A stretch of DNA of 64,000 nt from Phalacrocorax aristotelis (taxonomy: Eukaryota; Chordata; Aves; Suliformes; Phalacrocoracidae). Numbering within the stretch: position 1 is the stretch's first letter; each line of letters begins with the position of its first letter. Shown here in pieces: positions 48,709-58,662 of the stretch. The stretch spans positions 33,679,058 through 33,743,057 of the forward strand of contig NC_134277.1 in assembly GCF_949628215.1 (NCBI RefSeq). Direction: 5' to 3'. Position numbers and translations under genes: made by a program. The notes under the pieces are model-generated. The model saw only the letters and a list, made by a program, of their open reading frames with translations, was not told the origin of the DNA and did not search any database.

Positions 48709-48799
48709 CTGAAAAGGAAAGCAAGACTGATTCCTTCAGAGGGCAACTCAAAACCCAGGTCAGCTGTCTGAGATTCCCTTTGGAGGCTTTCTCTTCTAG
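48709..48799 (+). other. Candidate cassette or 5' UTR exon, 91 nt
   Basis: The upstream sequence ATGCTTCCTTTAATAG provides a pyrimidine-rich acceptor and the downstream CTAG|GTAAGT is a consensus donor. One frame is open across the interval (beginning E-K-E-S-K-T-D-S-F after the first two bases); the other two contain stops. It lies between the first exon at 17,458 and the exon at 58,550 on the same strand. It could be an alternative 5' UTR exon, or simply a pair of decoy sites, which are frequent in a 41-kb intron. Confidence 0.25.
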
Positions 48800-49522
48800 G
48801 TAAGTAGTCTTTTCCTGTAGATGCTAAGACAGAGTCCCATAGGGAGGCTAATAATTCTTGTTTCATGAGATGCTTTCTGTTATTCTAAGTAAGCGTGATG
48901 TTGCAGAAATGCAAAAGTGCATTTCTGTATGAAGCTTTGATGTTCTGATATGTTCTAATTACAAAGTCCCCCTGCTGTGAATATTCAGGTGCTGTGCATA
49001 TCAGGTTAAAATTAAAACGTAATAGACTAGCTGTTGTGCTGCCCTTTATTTGAAAAGATAGAGTAAATAAGGAATAGGGGAAATTGTGTCACTTCCTAAA
49101 GTTCTTTATCAGCAGCTACATGTCAGCTACCACACTGTGCAGTGAGGTTCAATGGTTCAGTTTAAGAAAAAAAGAAGGGGGAGTAGTTGAGAGAAATTCA
49201 GTTTTCAACTGGTGAAAAGACAAATATAAACCAAATCTGAAGTACTGGGAACTTCATATTATAGGCTCAAAAGATTTCAGAAGTGCTCTATTTACTGTCT
49301 ATTTCTTGTTCTTTTGAAATACTGTTTCTAGTTCTAGTGCTCTGAACTAGATTGGGTTACCTGAACCCATGGGAAAAGTCATCCTTTAATGACATGAATG
49401 GGAAAAGTCTACTTGTTTACTTTCTTCTCCTTGCATAAGGCCATTTGTTAAGAATGTGTGCGGGAGTGGTGTTTTTTTTTTTTATTCTATGTGCATGCAT
49501 ATGGAGAATAAACAGTCCATCA

Positions 49523-49552
49523 TCTTCCCTTCCTCCCTCCCTTCCCTTCCTC
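49523..49552. repeat. Polypyrimidine (CT/CCT) tract
   Basis: About 30 bases of uninterrupted C/T made of CCTT and CCCTCC units. Simple sequence; it may adopt H-DNA but nothing else marks it. Confidence 0.75.
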
Positions 49553-50280
49553 TATAACCAGTTGTTAATCAGTTTCATGGGTTAAAAATTACATTTAATC
49601 TCGTGCATTTTTAGAAAAATTGATGTTCTTGGACACACAGCAGGCAGAGTATGCTCTTTGGGTTTCAGCAGGGTTTCCTTTCGCATAACTGAAAAGGGGG
49701 TTTTGCCTTTTACTTTTTTTCCCACTTATCAGTGAATAAGTTATTGATGATGACTGGTAATAAATTGGTTAAAGAAATCTTGTCTCCTTCAAATATCCCC
49801 TGAATTAAGCACTGTTTAAGTCAGTAGTGCAGAGCTCACTGTGCTCATGTAAGTCTCTGTACTGCTGCTGTCATTTAAATTTGCCTTTGCTCTTCACAGA
49901 AGTCCACTTAAAGTTTTTCAAAGGCAAATTTAAGAATGTTCATAGTCTGATAGAAAACACTTCTCAATTAGGTGATTCAGTTCTGTCTGAGGCTTCCTTC
50001 CCAGGAGCCTGGGTAATTAGTTTTGGCAGTGCTGGGGAAGAGGGGTAGAGTAAGAGAAATCTAGAATTTGAGATTTCCTTCAAAGTAATCTGGGCTCTAT
50101 AAATTCTTGTTGTGGCTCCCTTTTGTCCAGTTTCTGAGGAAAAAAAATTCTTGAGACAGGTGCTTTCCTTCAATTATATTAATCTGGTGGAAGTTTATCC
50201 ATGCTCTTGTGTGTGGGGAGAAGACTATAACTACTTTTGAACTACCGACAAGAGCTGTTCTTCATGTGTCTTGGAGCTGC

Positions 50281-50505
50281 TCACAGAATAGTTGAGTCTG
50301 GAAAACATCTCTAGAGATTGTATTTTGTGGATTAAGATTTAATTAGACAGTCAGAGTAGGCTGGTCAAGGCCATGTCCACTTGGGTTTTGAGTATCTCCA
50401 AGGATGGAGACTACACAGCCACCAAGTATGGGCAACATACTTCAGTGAAAAAGGTGTGTGTTTGTTTTTCTTCCCTTACATTTAACTGGATTTCTTCAGG
50501 CCTTT
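50281..50505 (-). mobile_element. Old CR1 3' fragment, antisense
   Basis: Begins TCACAGAATAGTTGAGTCTG, later reads GGCCATGTCCACTTGGGTTT and TGAGTATCTCCAAGGATGGA, characteristic of the antisense CR1 3' UTR. Further on, GGGCAACATACTTCAGTGAA and ATTTAACTGGATTTCTTCAG are degraded versions of the following blocks. No protein frame survives. Confidence 0.8.
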
Positions 50506-53500
50506 GATGGTATTTTTTTTTCATTGCTAGCCACCAAACTTCAGTGTAGAAGTAGTATTTTCCCTCGTGAGCTACCCTTAGGGCTTAGAGAAGCATTAAC
50601 TTCTGATACTTCCATCCCTCTCGTCATCAGGGTTTGTGAAGAATCTGAGAAGTCCATCATGTTTCCTTGGCTCCAGCAGGGTCCATTGGTAAGACTCTGG
50701 GCATGCAGGAGAGAACTGTTCCTGTCTGGAAGTGCCTGTGTATGTTTAGTAGTGATACAGTCTCTGCTGTAGTTATGATTTACGATGCTTGAAGTGGCTG
50801 AAATGATAGAAGTCAAGCTTGTGCTTCAGTGACTGCCTAATTTTCTGATTAGTTTCCCCTAGCAGAGGTTCTTTTTGCTTCCAAAATATTTTTAAGGAAT
50901 ACTGATTGAAATCTGGTATAACAAAAAGAAGAGAAATCAAAATGTAGACATAAAGAGGCTAGCCTGTCTCATATTTTCTTTCTGCTAAGAAAGCATCATG
51001 TAGGCTAGCCCCTCACCTGGTGGGGTCCCTGCTACTGCCTGATAGTACTTGATGCAGGATGAATCTTGTAACTCACCTCTACTTGGTGAGGGCACAGGCA
51101 GGACAGCTTCAGCTGCAGTAGAATTATTTCTGCAGCTGTGTGGTGACCAAGTTCAAAAAACCTGATGAGGCTGGCAAAAATGGTTGTTTTTAGCTAGATC
51201 ATATTTCCAACTGGCATCTCTGGGAGATGGAGCAGAAGCTTGTGCCAATTTGTTGTAATTGGCATAGCAGAAGTCCAGCCAGCTGCTCAGCAGCACAGTG
51301 TTTAATCCTGATGACTGAGGCCTAAGACTTATTTTTAATGGAAGGCATCATCTCATCTTGCTTTTTAGAAATCTTTTTTGCTTCATCTCTGTAGTAGATG
51401 CTGAGTTTAGAAGCAATTGACCAAATGGCTGTGTGGCTCTTTTGTTTGCTTAAGAGAGTTTCAGAAAGGAGGGTTTGTCTTACTAGACAGAAGTCTGAGC
51501 CTTCCTGCTTAGTAAGTAGTATGCTCACAGTATGTGTGAGGTATAAAACTGCTTAATATTGCACATGAGTAATTGAAAAAATATGGTGATGTAACTTACT
51601 CTTCAAAAGAAACAACCTGAATTTATTGACTCACTAGTTTCTGCATCCAGCAAAGGCAGCGCAATTGAAATGGGTTGGAAAAGGGGGCGGTGCCTTTGCA
51701 GTTATGCAGCTGATACTGAGACGCAGCTTGATCCAGCCAGTGTGTTCCAGTGAGAAATAAAGGGACTATATTAACCTAATCGCTTTTCCGCAGAACATTG
51801 TGCATCTCCTGCCACTTAGTATACTTCAATGTTTGTGACTTAAAACTAGCTATATGTTAGTAGTACAGCTGAGGGTTCCTTACAGACCCTGTAAGACATA
51901 CTTTTTTATTAGGCACTGCGTGTCAGAAATTACTTTGGTGGGGAAGTACAAAGAGCATGACGGTCCAGAACTCTCTGCTAGAGTAGTACTTTAATACCGA
52001 ACCTGCAAGGATATGTACTGCAAAATTGATATAGACTTCAAAAAGTTGTTAGGTAGCTATCTAACTAAGAATTAGGTATCTCAATACTTTATTGTAAAAA
52101 TATTTAATCCTGCACTGAGCTCTGGATACTGAAGGCATTGCTCTTCTGTGGAACCCTGAAATTATCACTGAAAGCAGTTATATACCCCAGTTTCTCTTGG
52201 ACTAGACTTTGATATTGCTGCTAGTAGATCTGCACTGTACTTGCATATAAAGGTCATTGGCTAATAGTGTTATTCTGCATAATGTCTGGTTTTAGTCTAC
52301 CTTATTTTATGTTTCTAAACCGAATACAATAGAAAGGCAATAAAAGAATATATAGCCATTTGCTCTCTGAGATGATGTCTTTAAGTCCATTGTGTTTAGA
52401 ATTTACACCAACATTTCATAACACGTGATCTTGGTTTTTTTTTCATTTTCCAAATGCCAGCTCGCTTTCTAATCAAATTTTGAAGGTTCGTGTAAGGTTA
52501 GAAAGTTGGATTTGCCTTATGTGCATGAAATTCATTTTAGTAAAAGTTCACTGTAATTTGTCTTCCAGTCTTTATATTGCCATGTTCTTTTAAAAGATCT
52601 TCAGCTTTATCTTTTTTTCTCTGATTTTCATTATGTATGGTTTGATACTTAGTCAAGATTTTTGTGTAAATTATCAGTAATTTGGAATAAATTGTTTTTA
52701 ACCATCAAGTTATTCATGCTCTAGAGAGAAAAATGTTATTGGTGGTTTTTTTTTTTGTTTTAACCATTCGGATTTGTTTTAATTGTGCTTTTAAATAAAC
52801 TGCTTGTTGGACAACAGAACTTGTACTAATTCTGACAGCTGTTTTAGATGCTTAGTTTTTTAACACACAAGCTGTTGTGAGAAGGGATTACTGTTCCTTT
52901 CTTGTGACACTTGAGGTTGACTGGCCTACAGGATTTTGATCTCAAGTACAAGACAACAGTTTTGTTGATAAGTAACTGAAAGCTATTTTAGAACTGTATC
53001 CAGCAGAGAATCAGCTAGATGTGTTATTAGGGGTGCCAACACGTCATGTTCAGAACTTAATGAAGTGTAGCATTCAGTATTTTTATCCATGAAATCTCTG
53101 CATAATGATTTTCTGAACCCTTTTACAAATAGAAATATTTTGGAGTTGAGTAAAAAATCCTTCTGGAAGAGAAAGATCTGGAAGATACCTCCAGGATGTA
53201 GTTTTGAAAAACGTGTGCTTATGGATTCATTTCAGAAGTGCTCATGAAAAATTCATCTTGGAGAAGGGGGAAATAGAAGTAGAAAAATCTATTTCATCTG
53301 AATTCTGTTAATTTGTATTCACTGCATCCTATTTCAGAAACCCAATTCCCAAAATAATTTTGATGTATAGGCACAAGATAGGAAGAAAAGGTAGTCAGTG
53401 AGTATAGTCTTGGGACAGTGCAGTGAGAGATGACAGTTTAAAGGAATGGTATTAACCTGAAATGCTTAATTTTGTTTGAAAATGTTGTACCTATTTATAG

Positions 53501-54484
53501 TTACAAGAAACATAAGCTTTATGGTGGCCACTGGGCATGAAGACCTACATTCCATCTGTGCTGTTCTTCTGTAGCAATTTCAAAGCTGCATCAATCCTTG
53601 GAGCACATGAACTACTGAACTCCCTTTGAAGAAAAAGGGGCGGGTTCATTGTTCCTGGGTGAGAAAATGCAAGTCACTGATGAGCAGCATCACCACCAGT
53701 GATATATCTGAAGATAGATGCTAGTTTGCTGTATATTGTGCTATAGCCTAATATGCCAGGTTGATGACTTCGTTAATGAGTTATCATGCAGTTAAAGTGG
53801 ATTGCCTTAGGAAATGCAGATAGTTTTATACTGAGTCCTGGAACCACTTGCTGTACCTTAGTATCTTTAAGATTTGACCAGTCAGGAGCTGTGTGCTGGT
53901 TTTTGTGGGTGGAGGTGGAGTATAGATGCATCTCCCATGGACCATAGTATCCTGCATAAAATTATAATGTACTGTGGCCAGCACTATGCTTTTTTTCCTT
54001 TGGTTCAGTGCTAACATTAAAAAATATGCAGTACTTCAGTTCATACTGTCTCATTTACACTGTGACATTCTTTCAGTAAAGGGAAAGAAATGAAGCATGT
54101 CAGCTCATCAGTAGAAGTCTATTTGAATGAGAGTGTCTGTGTTTTGGATATAATTCTGTATGCGATGATGTGGAATTTTTCATGGTTCTAAATGTGAGCT
54201 TTAACAATATGAGCCTTGTATCATATTTGCAAGGAGTTGTTAAAACTGAACCTGAACAACAACATTCAGCTACTGAAAGCTTTGCATTTACAAGAAATAT
54301 ATGGAAATAGAATATCAGGCAGGATGCCAACCGCCGCTTCATAAAATATAAGACTACCAGTGCAGTTGAATTTGCAGAATTCCTTAACAGAAATGTTTTT
54401 TTGGGGGATCCCAGCAGAATGCTTTCTTATATGGGAGTTATCCTCAGTAGGTTTAACAGCAATGAATATTCAGTGCTGATGCTG
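50506..54484. other. Intronic DNA, nothing recognised
   Basis: AT-rich intron sequence without long frames. A GC-box-like GGGGGCGG at 51,683-51,690 lies in a slightly CpG-richer patch (51,640-51,790), but no TATA, donor or island supports a promoter. No repeat family is recognised. Confidence 0.4.
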
Positions 54485-55723
54485 TCTATGGTAGTTGAGA
54501 TTGGAAGAGACCTAGAGACCTCTGGAGATAGTTACTCCACCCCCTTCTAAAGGCTGGGTCAACTGCAGCAGGTTGCCCAAAACAATGTACAATCTCCAAG
54601 GATGGAGGTTCAACAAACTGGTTGGGCAGCCTCTTCCTGAGGTGTTTTGCCTCACTAAGTGAGGCACTAGTGAAAAAAGTGCCTTCTAATGTTTAAATGG
54701 AATTTCCCATATTTCTGTTCATGTACATTGCCTCTTACTCTGTCGCTAGGCATCACTGAGAAGAGTATGGCTCTCTCTTCTTCACTGGTCTTTTCATAAC
54801 TGCTCTGCAGTGGAATACCTTCTTTCCTCTGACCTTGGTTTTCTTTCTGTTTCTCACTTTCTTTCTCTGCTTCTCTGTTTGTCTGGTGTCTTTCACCTGT
54901 AAGTATGCTTTCACAGAAGCTCCACAAACTTTGGTGATAGGCTAAGCTTTGGCCTGCGGTGGGGCTGTTGCAGGGCTGGCTGGACCAGCTGAGACTGGCA
55001 CATGGCAGCTCTTCACCTTCTCCCACAGAGTCCCCGCCCTGCAGCACCCCCACCTGTCCCAAACCTTGCCTCATCCATTCCGTAGATGCATTTTCTCTAG
55101 CTTGTTGAAGTCTATCTGAATGGCAGCCCAACCATCGGCTCTGTCAACCACTCCTCCCAGTTTTGAATCATCTGTAGAATTGCTGAGGGTTTGTTCTGCA
55201 CCATCAGCCAGCTCGTTAATGAAAAGCAGTACTGGCACCAGTATTGACCCCCAGGTGCTCCATTAAAGTGACTGGCCTCTAGCTGGATTTTGGTCTGCAG
55301 ATCACAACCCTTTGAGCCTGGCAACCCAGCTAGTTCTCAGCCACCCCATTGTTTACTTACCTATCTGTATTTCAGTCTGTCTGAGGATGTTATGGGAGAC
55401 AGTGCTGAAAGCCTTGCTAGAATAAAGATAAACAACATCCACTGCTCTCCCCTCATCTGTGTTGCTAGTCATTTCACTGTAGAAGGCTGTCTACAGTGCC
55501 AAGCATGATTCTCCTTTGTAAATAGATGCTGCTGACTATTTCCCATCATCTTCCTGTCCTTCACATATTTGGAAATTGTTTCCAGGATTATTCGCTCCAT
55601 CACCTTCCTAGAAATTGAGGTGAGGCTAACTGGCCTGTAGTTCTCCGTATTTTCCTTCTTGTCCTTCCTGAAGACAGGAGTAACGTCTCCTTTCTTACAG
55701 TCTTTGTGAACCTCCCTTGATGC
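54485..55723 (-). mobile_element. CR1 LINE, 3' part of a split copy, antisense
   Basis: The first 300 bases (from GAGATTGGAAGAGACCTAGA) are antisense 3' UTR plus a decayed ORF2 end, with a minus-strand phrase LFSVMPSDRVRGN. From about 55,085 to 55,720 the minus strand matches the ORF2 reverse-transcriptase core: near 55,150-55,240 it still shows the aspartate pair of the FADD-type active-site motif, altered to Ser-Thr-Asp-Asp, preceded by a relic of the GVPQGSVLGPVLF block. The stretch 54,790-55,080 is not CR1-like and replaces the expected intervening part of ORF2. The element continues after the inserted LTR at 56,303. Confidence 0.85.
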
Positions 55724-56302
55724 TGTTGTGGTTTAGCCGGCAACTCGGCCCCACACAGCTGCTTGCTCACTCCCCCACCAGTGGGATGGGGAGAGGATCA
55801 GAAGGGTAAAGCTCGTGGGTTGAGATAAGAACAGATAATTATTAAAATAAAACAATAACAACAACAACAACACAATGAAAAGGAAAACAGTGAGAGAGGT
55901 GTGAAACCCAAGGCGGGGGGAGGGAAGGGGGAATGAACAACCGAAACCAACCGCATGTGATGCAGCCACTCACCACCTGCCGACCCGACGCCACCAGTCC
56001 CCGAGCCACAACCGCCCCCCTGTGCACCAACTGCCCCGGTTAATGTACTGGTCATGGCGTCACATGGTATGGAGTGAACATCCCATGGGCCAGTCGGGGT
56101 CAGCTGTCTGGGCTGTGGCGCTGCCCCTCCTGGCCTCTTGCCCACGTGGCAGAGCGGGAAGCTGGGAAGGCCCCTGGCTGCTACAGGCGCCGCTTAGCGA
56201 CGCTGAGCCACTACTTGACAACAACTAAAGCATGACTCTGCTGTTGGCACTGTACCAGCTACAGTGGAGAGAATTAACTCTATTCCAGCAAAAACCAGCA
56301 CA
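55724..56302 (-). mobile_element. Solo LTR of an avian endogenous retrovirus
   Basis: 579 bp bounded by TGTTGTGG...CAGCACA on plus, that is 5'-TG...CA-3' on both strands. Features match a widespread neoavian ERV LTR in antisense: on the minus strand it starts TGTGCTGGTTTTTGCTGGAA, contains CCATACCATGTGACGCCATG, an AT-rich poly(A)-signal region, then TTATCTCAACCCACGAGCTT and ends CGGCTAAACCACAACA. Flanks GATGC (55,719-55,723) and GATGG (56,303-56,307) are a one-mismatch 5-bp target duplication, the size typical of ERVL-type integration. No gag, pol or env sequence is present, so it is the product of LTR-LTR recombination. An AAC microsatellite lies inside near 55,855. Confidence 0.9.
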
Positions 56303-56480
56303 GATGGTCATGACCTTTCAAAGGCAATCTGAGAGTGGCCCCGCAGTGATATTGGCCAGCTCCCTTGTCCCTCATGGGAGCATCCATCCCATAAGGTCAC
56401 GTGGACTTACGTGTGTCTAGCTTGTTTAAGTCTTCCTTAGCTTGGTTCTCCTCCAAGGGTAAGCGTTCCTTGCTCCAGAA
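56303..56480 (-). mobile_element. CR1 LINE, 5' part of the split copy, antisense
   Basis: Continues the interrupted CR1: ATGACCTTTCAAAGGCAATC, GATATTGGCCAGCTCCCTTG and CATGGGAGCATCCATCCCAT are the antisense of the ORF2 segment just upstream of the reverse-transcriptase core (Gly-Pro-Asp-Gly-type region through Ala-Asp-Val-Ile). It ends near TCCTTGCTCCAG at 56,480, where similarity is lost. With the two flanks joined this is the longest CR1 in the window, about 1.4 kb excluding the LTR. Confidence 0.88.
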
Positions 56481-58549
56481 AAGCATGCAAGAGTTATGAA
56501 GCAGCTTCTTTCTACAGAGTTTCAGCAAAGCTGGTATCCATAACCTACTGGTTCAGGATGGGTGGGACCGTTGTGTTGACAGTATGTGGAATATCAGTAT
56601 TTGCACTGACAGGAGCATGCCACACATATCTACTGATCTCTCACTATCTCACACAACTATCCCAAATTACTTGCAGTTATTTTTATTGGGGAAAGAAGTG
56701 GAAATTCGTTTATGCGAGGTGAAAGGTTAGTCATCTGAGCATGCAGCCTGAACTGATTGCATGTTCTCTGGTCACACTAGCTTCAAATATCCACTTAGAT
56801 GAGAGAGTCTACATGAAGTGAGATTGGACAAAATTGTAGTTTTAGTTATGGCGATTATAAAAGTGTTTTCCTTAGAATATTGCCAAATCCTAATTTCCAG
56901 ACTCTTCTGTTATGTTTAGTTTAAATCTTTACTGAAAACTCACTCTAGTAAAGTCCATAGTTAAGCATTAATATCCATTATGTGACTTTGTGAGATACCA
57001 TATAGTCACAGCTGAGGCTGGATACTGAATGAATGGATGTTGGATTCACTGGAAAATGTTTTTCGTTATCTGTGTAGCTGCTAAAATAACAATGAGCTCT
57101 CTGAAATTAAATAATAATCTTAGAACTTGGCTAGCCTAAATTGTGCGTTTGTTGTACTTGTATTGACAAATCTCGGAGCTATATGGGGAAGTAACTCACC
57201 TGCCTCAATCAAGGTAAACATGTTCCCAAATAGCAGTTTTGGATTAGATCAGCAGTAGAGGCTGTTCAGTTTAATAGCGGTTCCATCTGATACTTGATGA
57301 AATTTCATGCATGAGGTAAGCAAAGGAAACTAATTAGGATTTCCATGAAGTATCATGAAGTTCGATTTTACAGATGCTGTCTGCTGGAGTACTGGATGTT
57401 TCCAAATATCATGCCTGTTTGAGCAAGTTACTTTAGTGGGCATAAAAGCAGAAGTTACTTACCTAAATGTGTGATTTCCCTTTCTTGAATGATAATGATG
57501 CTAAACTTAAATGATTATCCTAGGTTAAAATGTAATTTACTATCTGAAATTTGGCTGAGCTCAGCTTGAAACTAAATGTGCAGTTGGTGGTTTTAAAAAA
57601 AGTGACGAAAGCTGCTAAAATATTCAGCACTAAGAATATCTTCAACTACTTCGATGCTTCAGGAGCAGTGGCTGAATAGGGTAGTCACAGTCGTCGTAGT
57701 GCACTACAACTTTCTCCTCTTTCCCATTATGCTGTTTATATTGTGCTTGAATGAAAATATATTTTGGTTCTCTGAAAGCCTCTTCTCTGCAGCTTTAAAC
57801 TTTCAGCAGATGGGAATATTAGAGAAACACTTTTGCCTTTGCTTCTGCGTTGAACTGAGAATGCCGTAAGACTGTGAAAGTATTCAGCCAAATTGCAGAA
57901 CCTTCCTTGCCCTGCTCTCGAGCAGCCCACACTATTAAGCAGCTATCTTGGTGGTGTCATAGATGCCATTAGCTAGTAGTGGGAGATCCATTCAACTATG
58001 CTAATTATTTCAACAAGTTCTGTTCTGAATTATGTAAACATTGGAGGTTAAGGAAGTAGTAGATATTCCAGAAAGGCTTTTGAATGCAGATCTGTTTCTG
58101 CACATTCATGTTTCAGTGCTGACTGCAAATGTCTACAGTAAGAGCAAAATTATGAATTGGCCACTGCTTAGCCATAAGGATACCATCCAGCTATTTCTTC
58201 CTCAGGTCTTTCAAACTCTAGTTCATGCAATTCCCTGATCTTAGTGCAAAGAGAAAGGACCGGTTAATCCTTTACTTTCTAATATTGTTATGTGACTATA
58301 GATGGGCTGCAGTGCAAATTTGTATCTGAGTCTGGATTGCCCTGAAGCTTGAGGATTTTTAGGTTTAGTCTTGTTTTCAGTGGTCATCAGCTCTTGAATT
58401 TACAGCAAGTATGTAGGTGAAAGCAAGAACCTTTTTTTTGAGAAAGATTTCAGATGTTCTTCTGTTTAAGTCTGGTTGACATAACTATGGTCTCTTAAAA
58501 TATGTTGTTAATGTATAGGTCAAAAGTGATTTTTCTTTATTTTATTTAG
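56481..58549. other. Intronic DNA before the second exon
   Basis: AT-rich intron end without recognised repeats. The last bases, ATTTTTCTTTATTTTATTTAG, form an acceptable U-rich 3' splice site. Confidence 0.45.
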
Positions 58550-58662
58550 ATTCTCCCCAATTCTGGAAGAACCTCAAATTCTGAACAACTTCTGCCACAG
58601 TTTGGCTTTACACTGTCAACAAATTACCATTCCATCAAGAGCAATGAGCTCCACAACACCAG
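58550..58662 (+). other. Internal exon with candidate start codon
   Basis: 113 bases bounded by a U-rich tract plus TTTAG and by CACCAG|GTTAGT. Base composition is more balanced than the intron around it and it contains no simple sequence. A candidate start codon is at 58,644, with G at -3 and A at +4. Another reading frame is open across the entire exon (starting I-L-P-N-S-G-R-T) and joins in frame with an open but ATG-less frame in the first exon. I cannot name the gene. The alternative is that this is a decoy exon, but both sites and the open composition make that less likely. Confidence 0.5.
58644..58662 (+). CDS. Start of an unidentified protein (partial)
   Basis: ATG followed by five codons and one base of the next: Met-Ser-Ser-Thr-Thr-Pro, then a split codon beginning with G. 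The donor GTTAGT follows directly. The Kozak context is moderate (purine at -3). With a non-coding first exon in a CpG island and a start codon near the end of exon two, the arrangement is standard for vertebrate regulatory genes, but six residues are too few to assign a family. The rest of the protein lies beyond 64,000 or in unrecognised exons. Confidence 0.35.

Larger units (their letters stand above)
47798..50280. other. Intronic DNA with one candidate cassette exon
   Basis: AT-rich intron sequence. Its main point of interest is the splice-bounded interval at 48,709-48,799. A 30-base pure pyrimidine stretch lies at about 49,523-49,552. Confidence 0.4.
17459..58549 (+). other. First intron, about 41.1 kb
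   Basis: Bounded by GTGAGT at 17,459 and TTTATTTAG before 58,550. It contains six CR1 fragments (all antisense to the gene), a solo LTR, a diverged repeat pair, and poly-G and other simple sequence. Large first introns after CpG-island first exons are common in vertebrate regulatory genes. The pairing of these two exons is inferred from splice signals; additional exons could lie between them (see 48,709-48,799). Confidence 0.5.

Noticed and set aside
51640..51790. Alternative promoter around a GC box
   Set aside because: A single GGGGGCGG without island, TATA or a nearby good splice donor is not enough.
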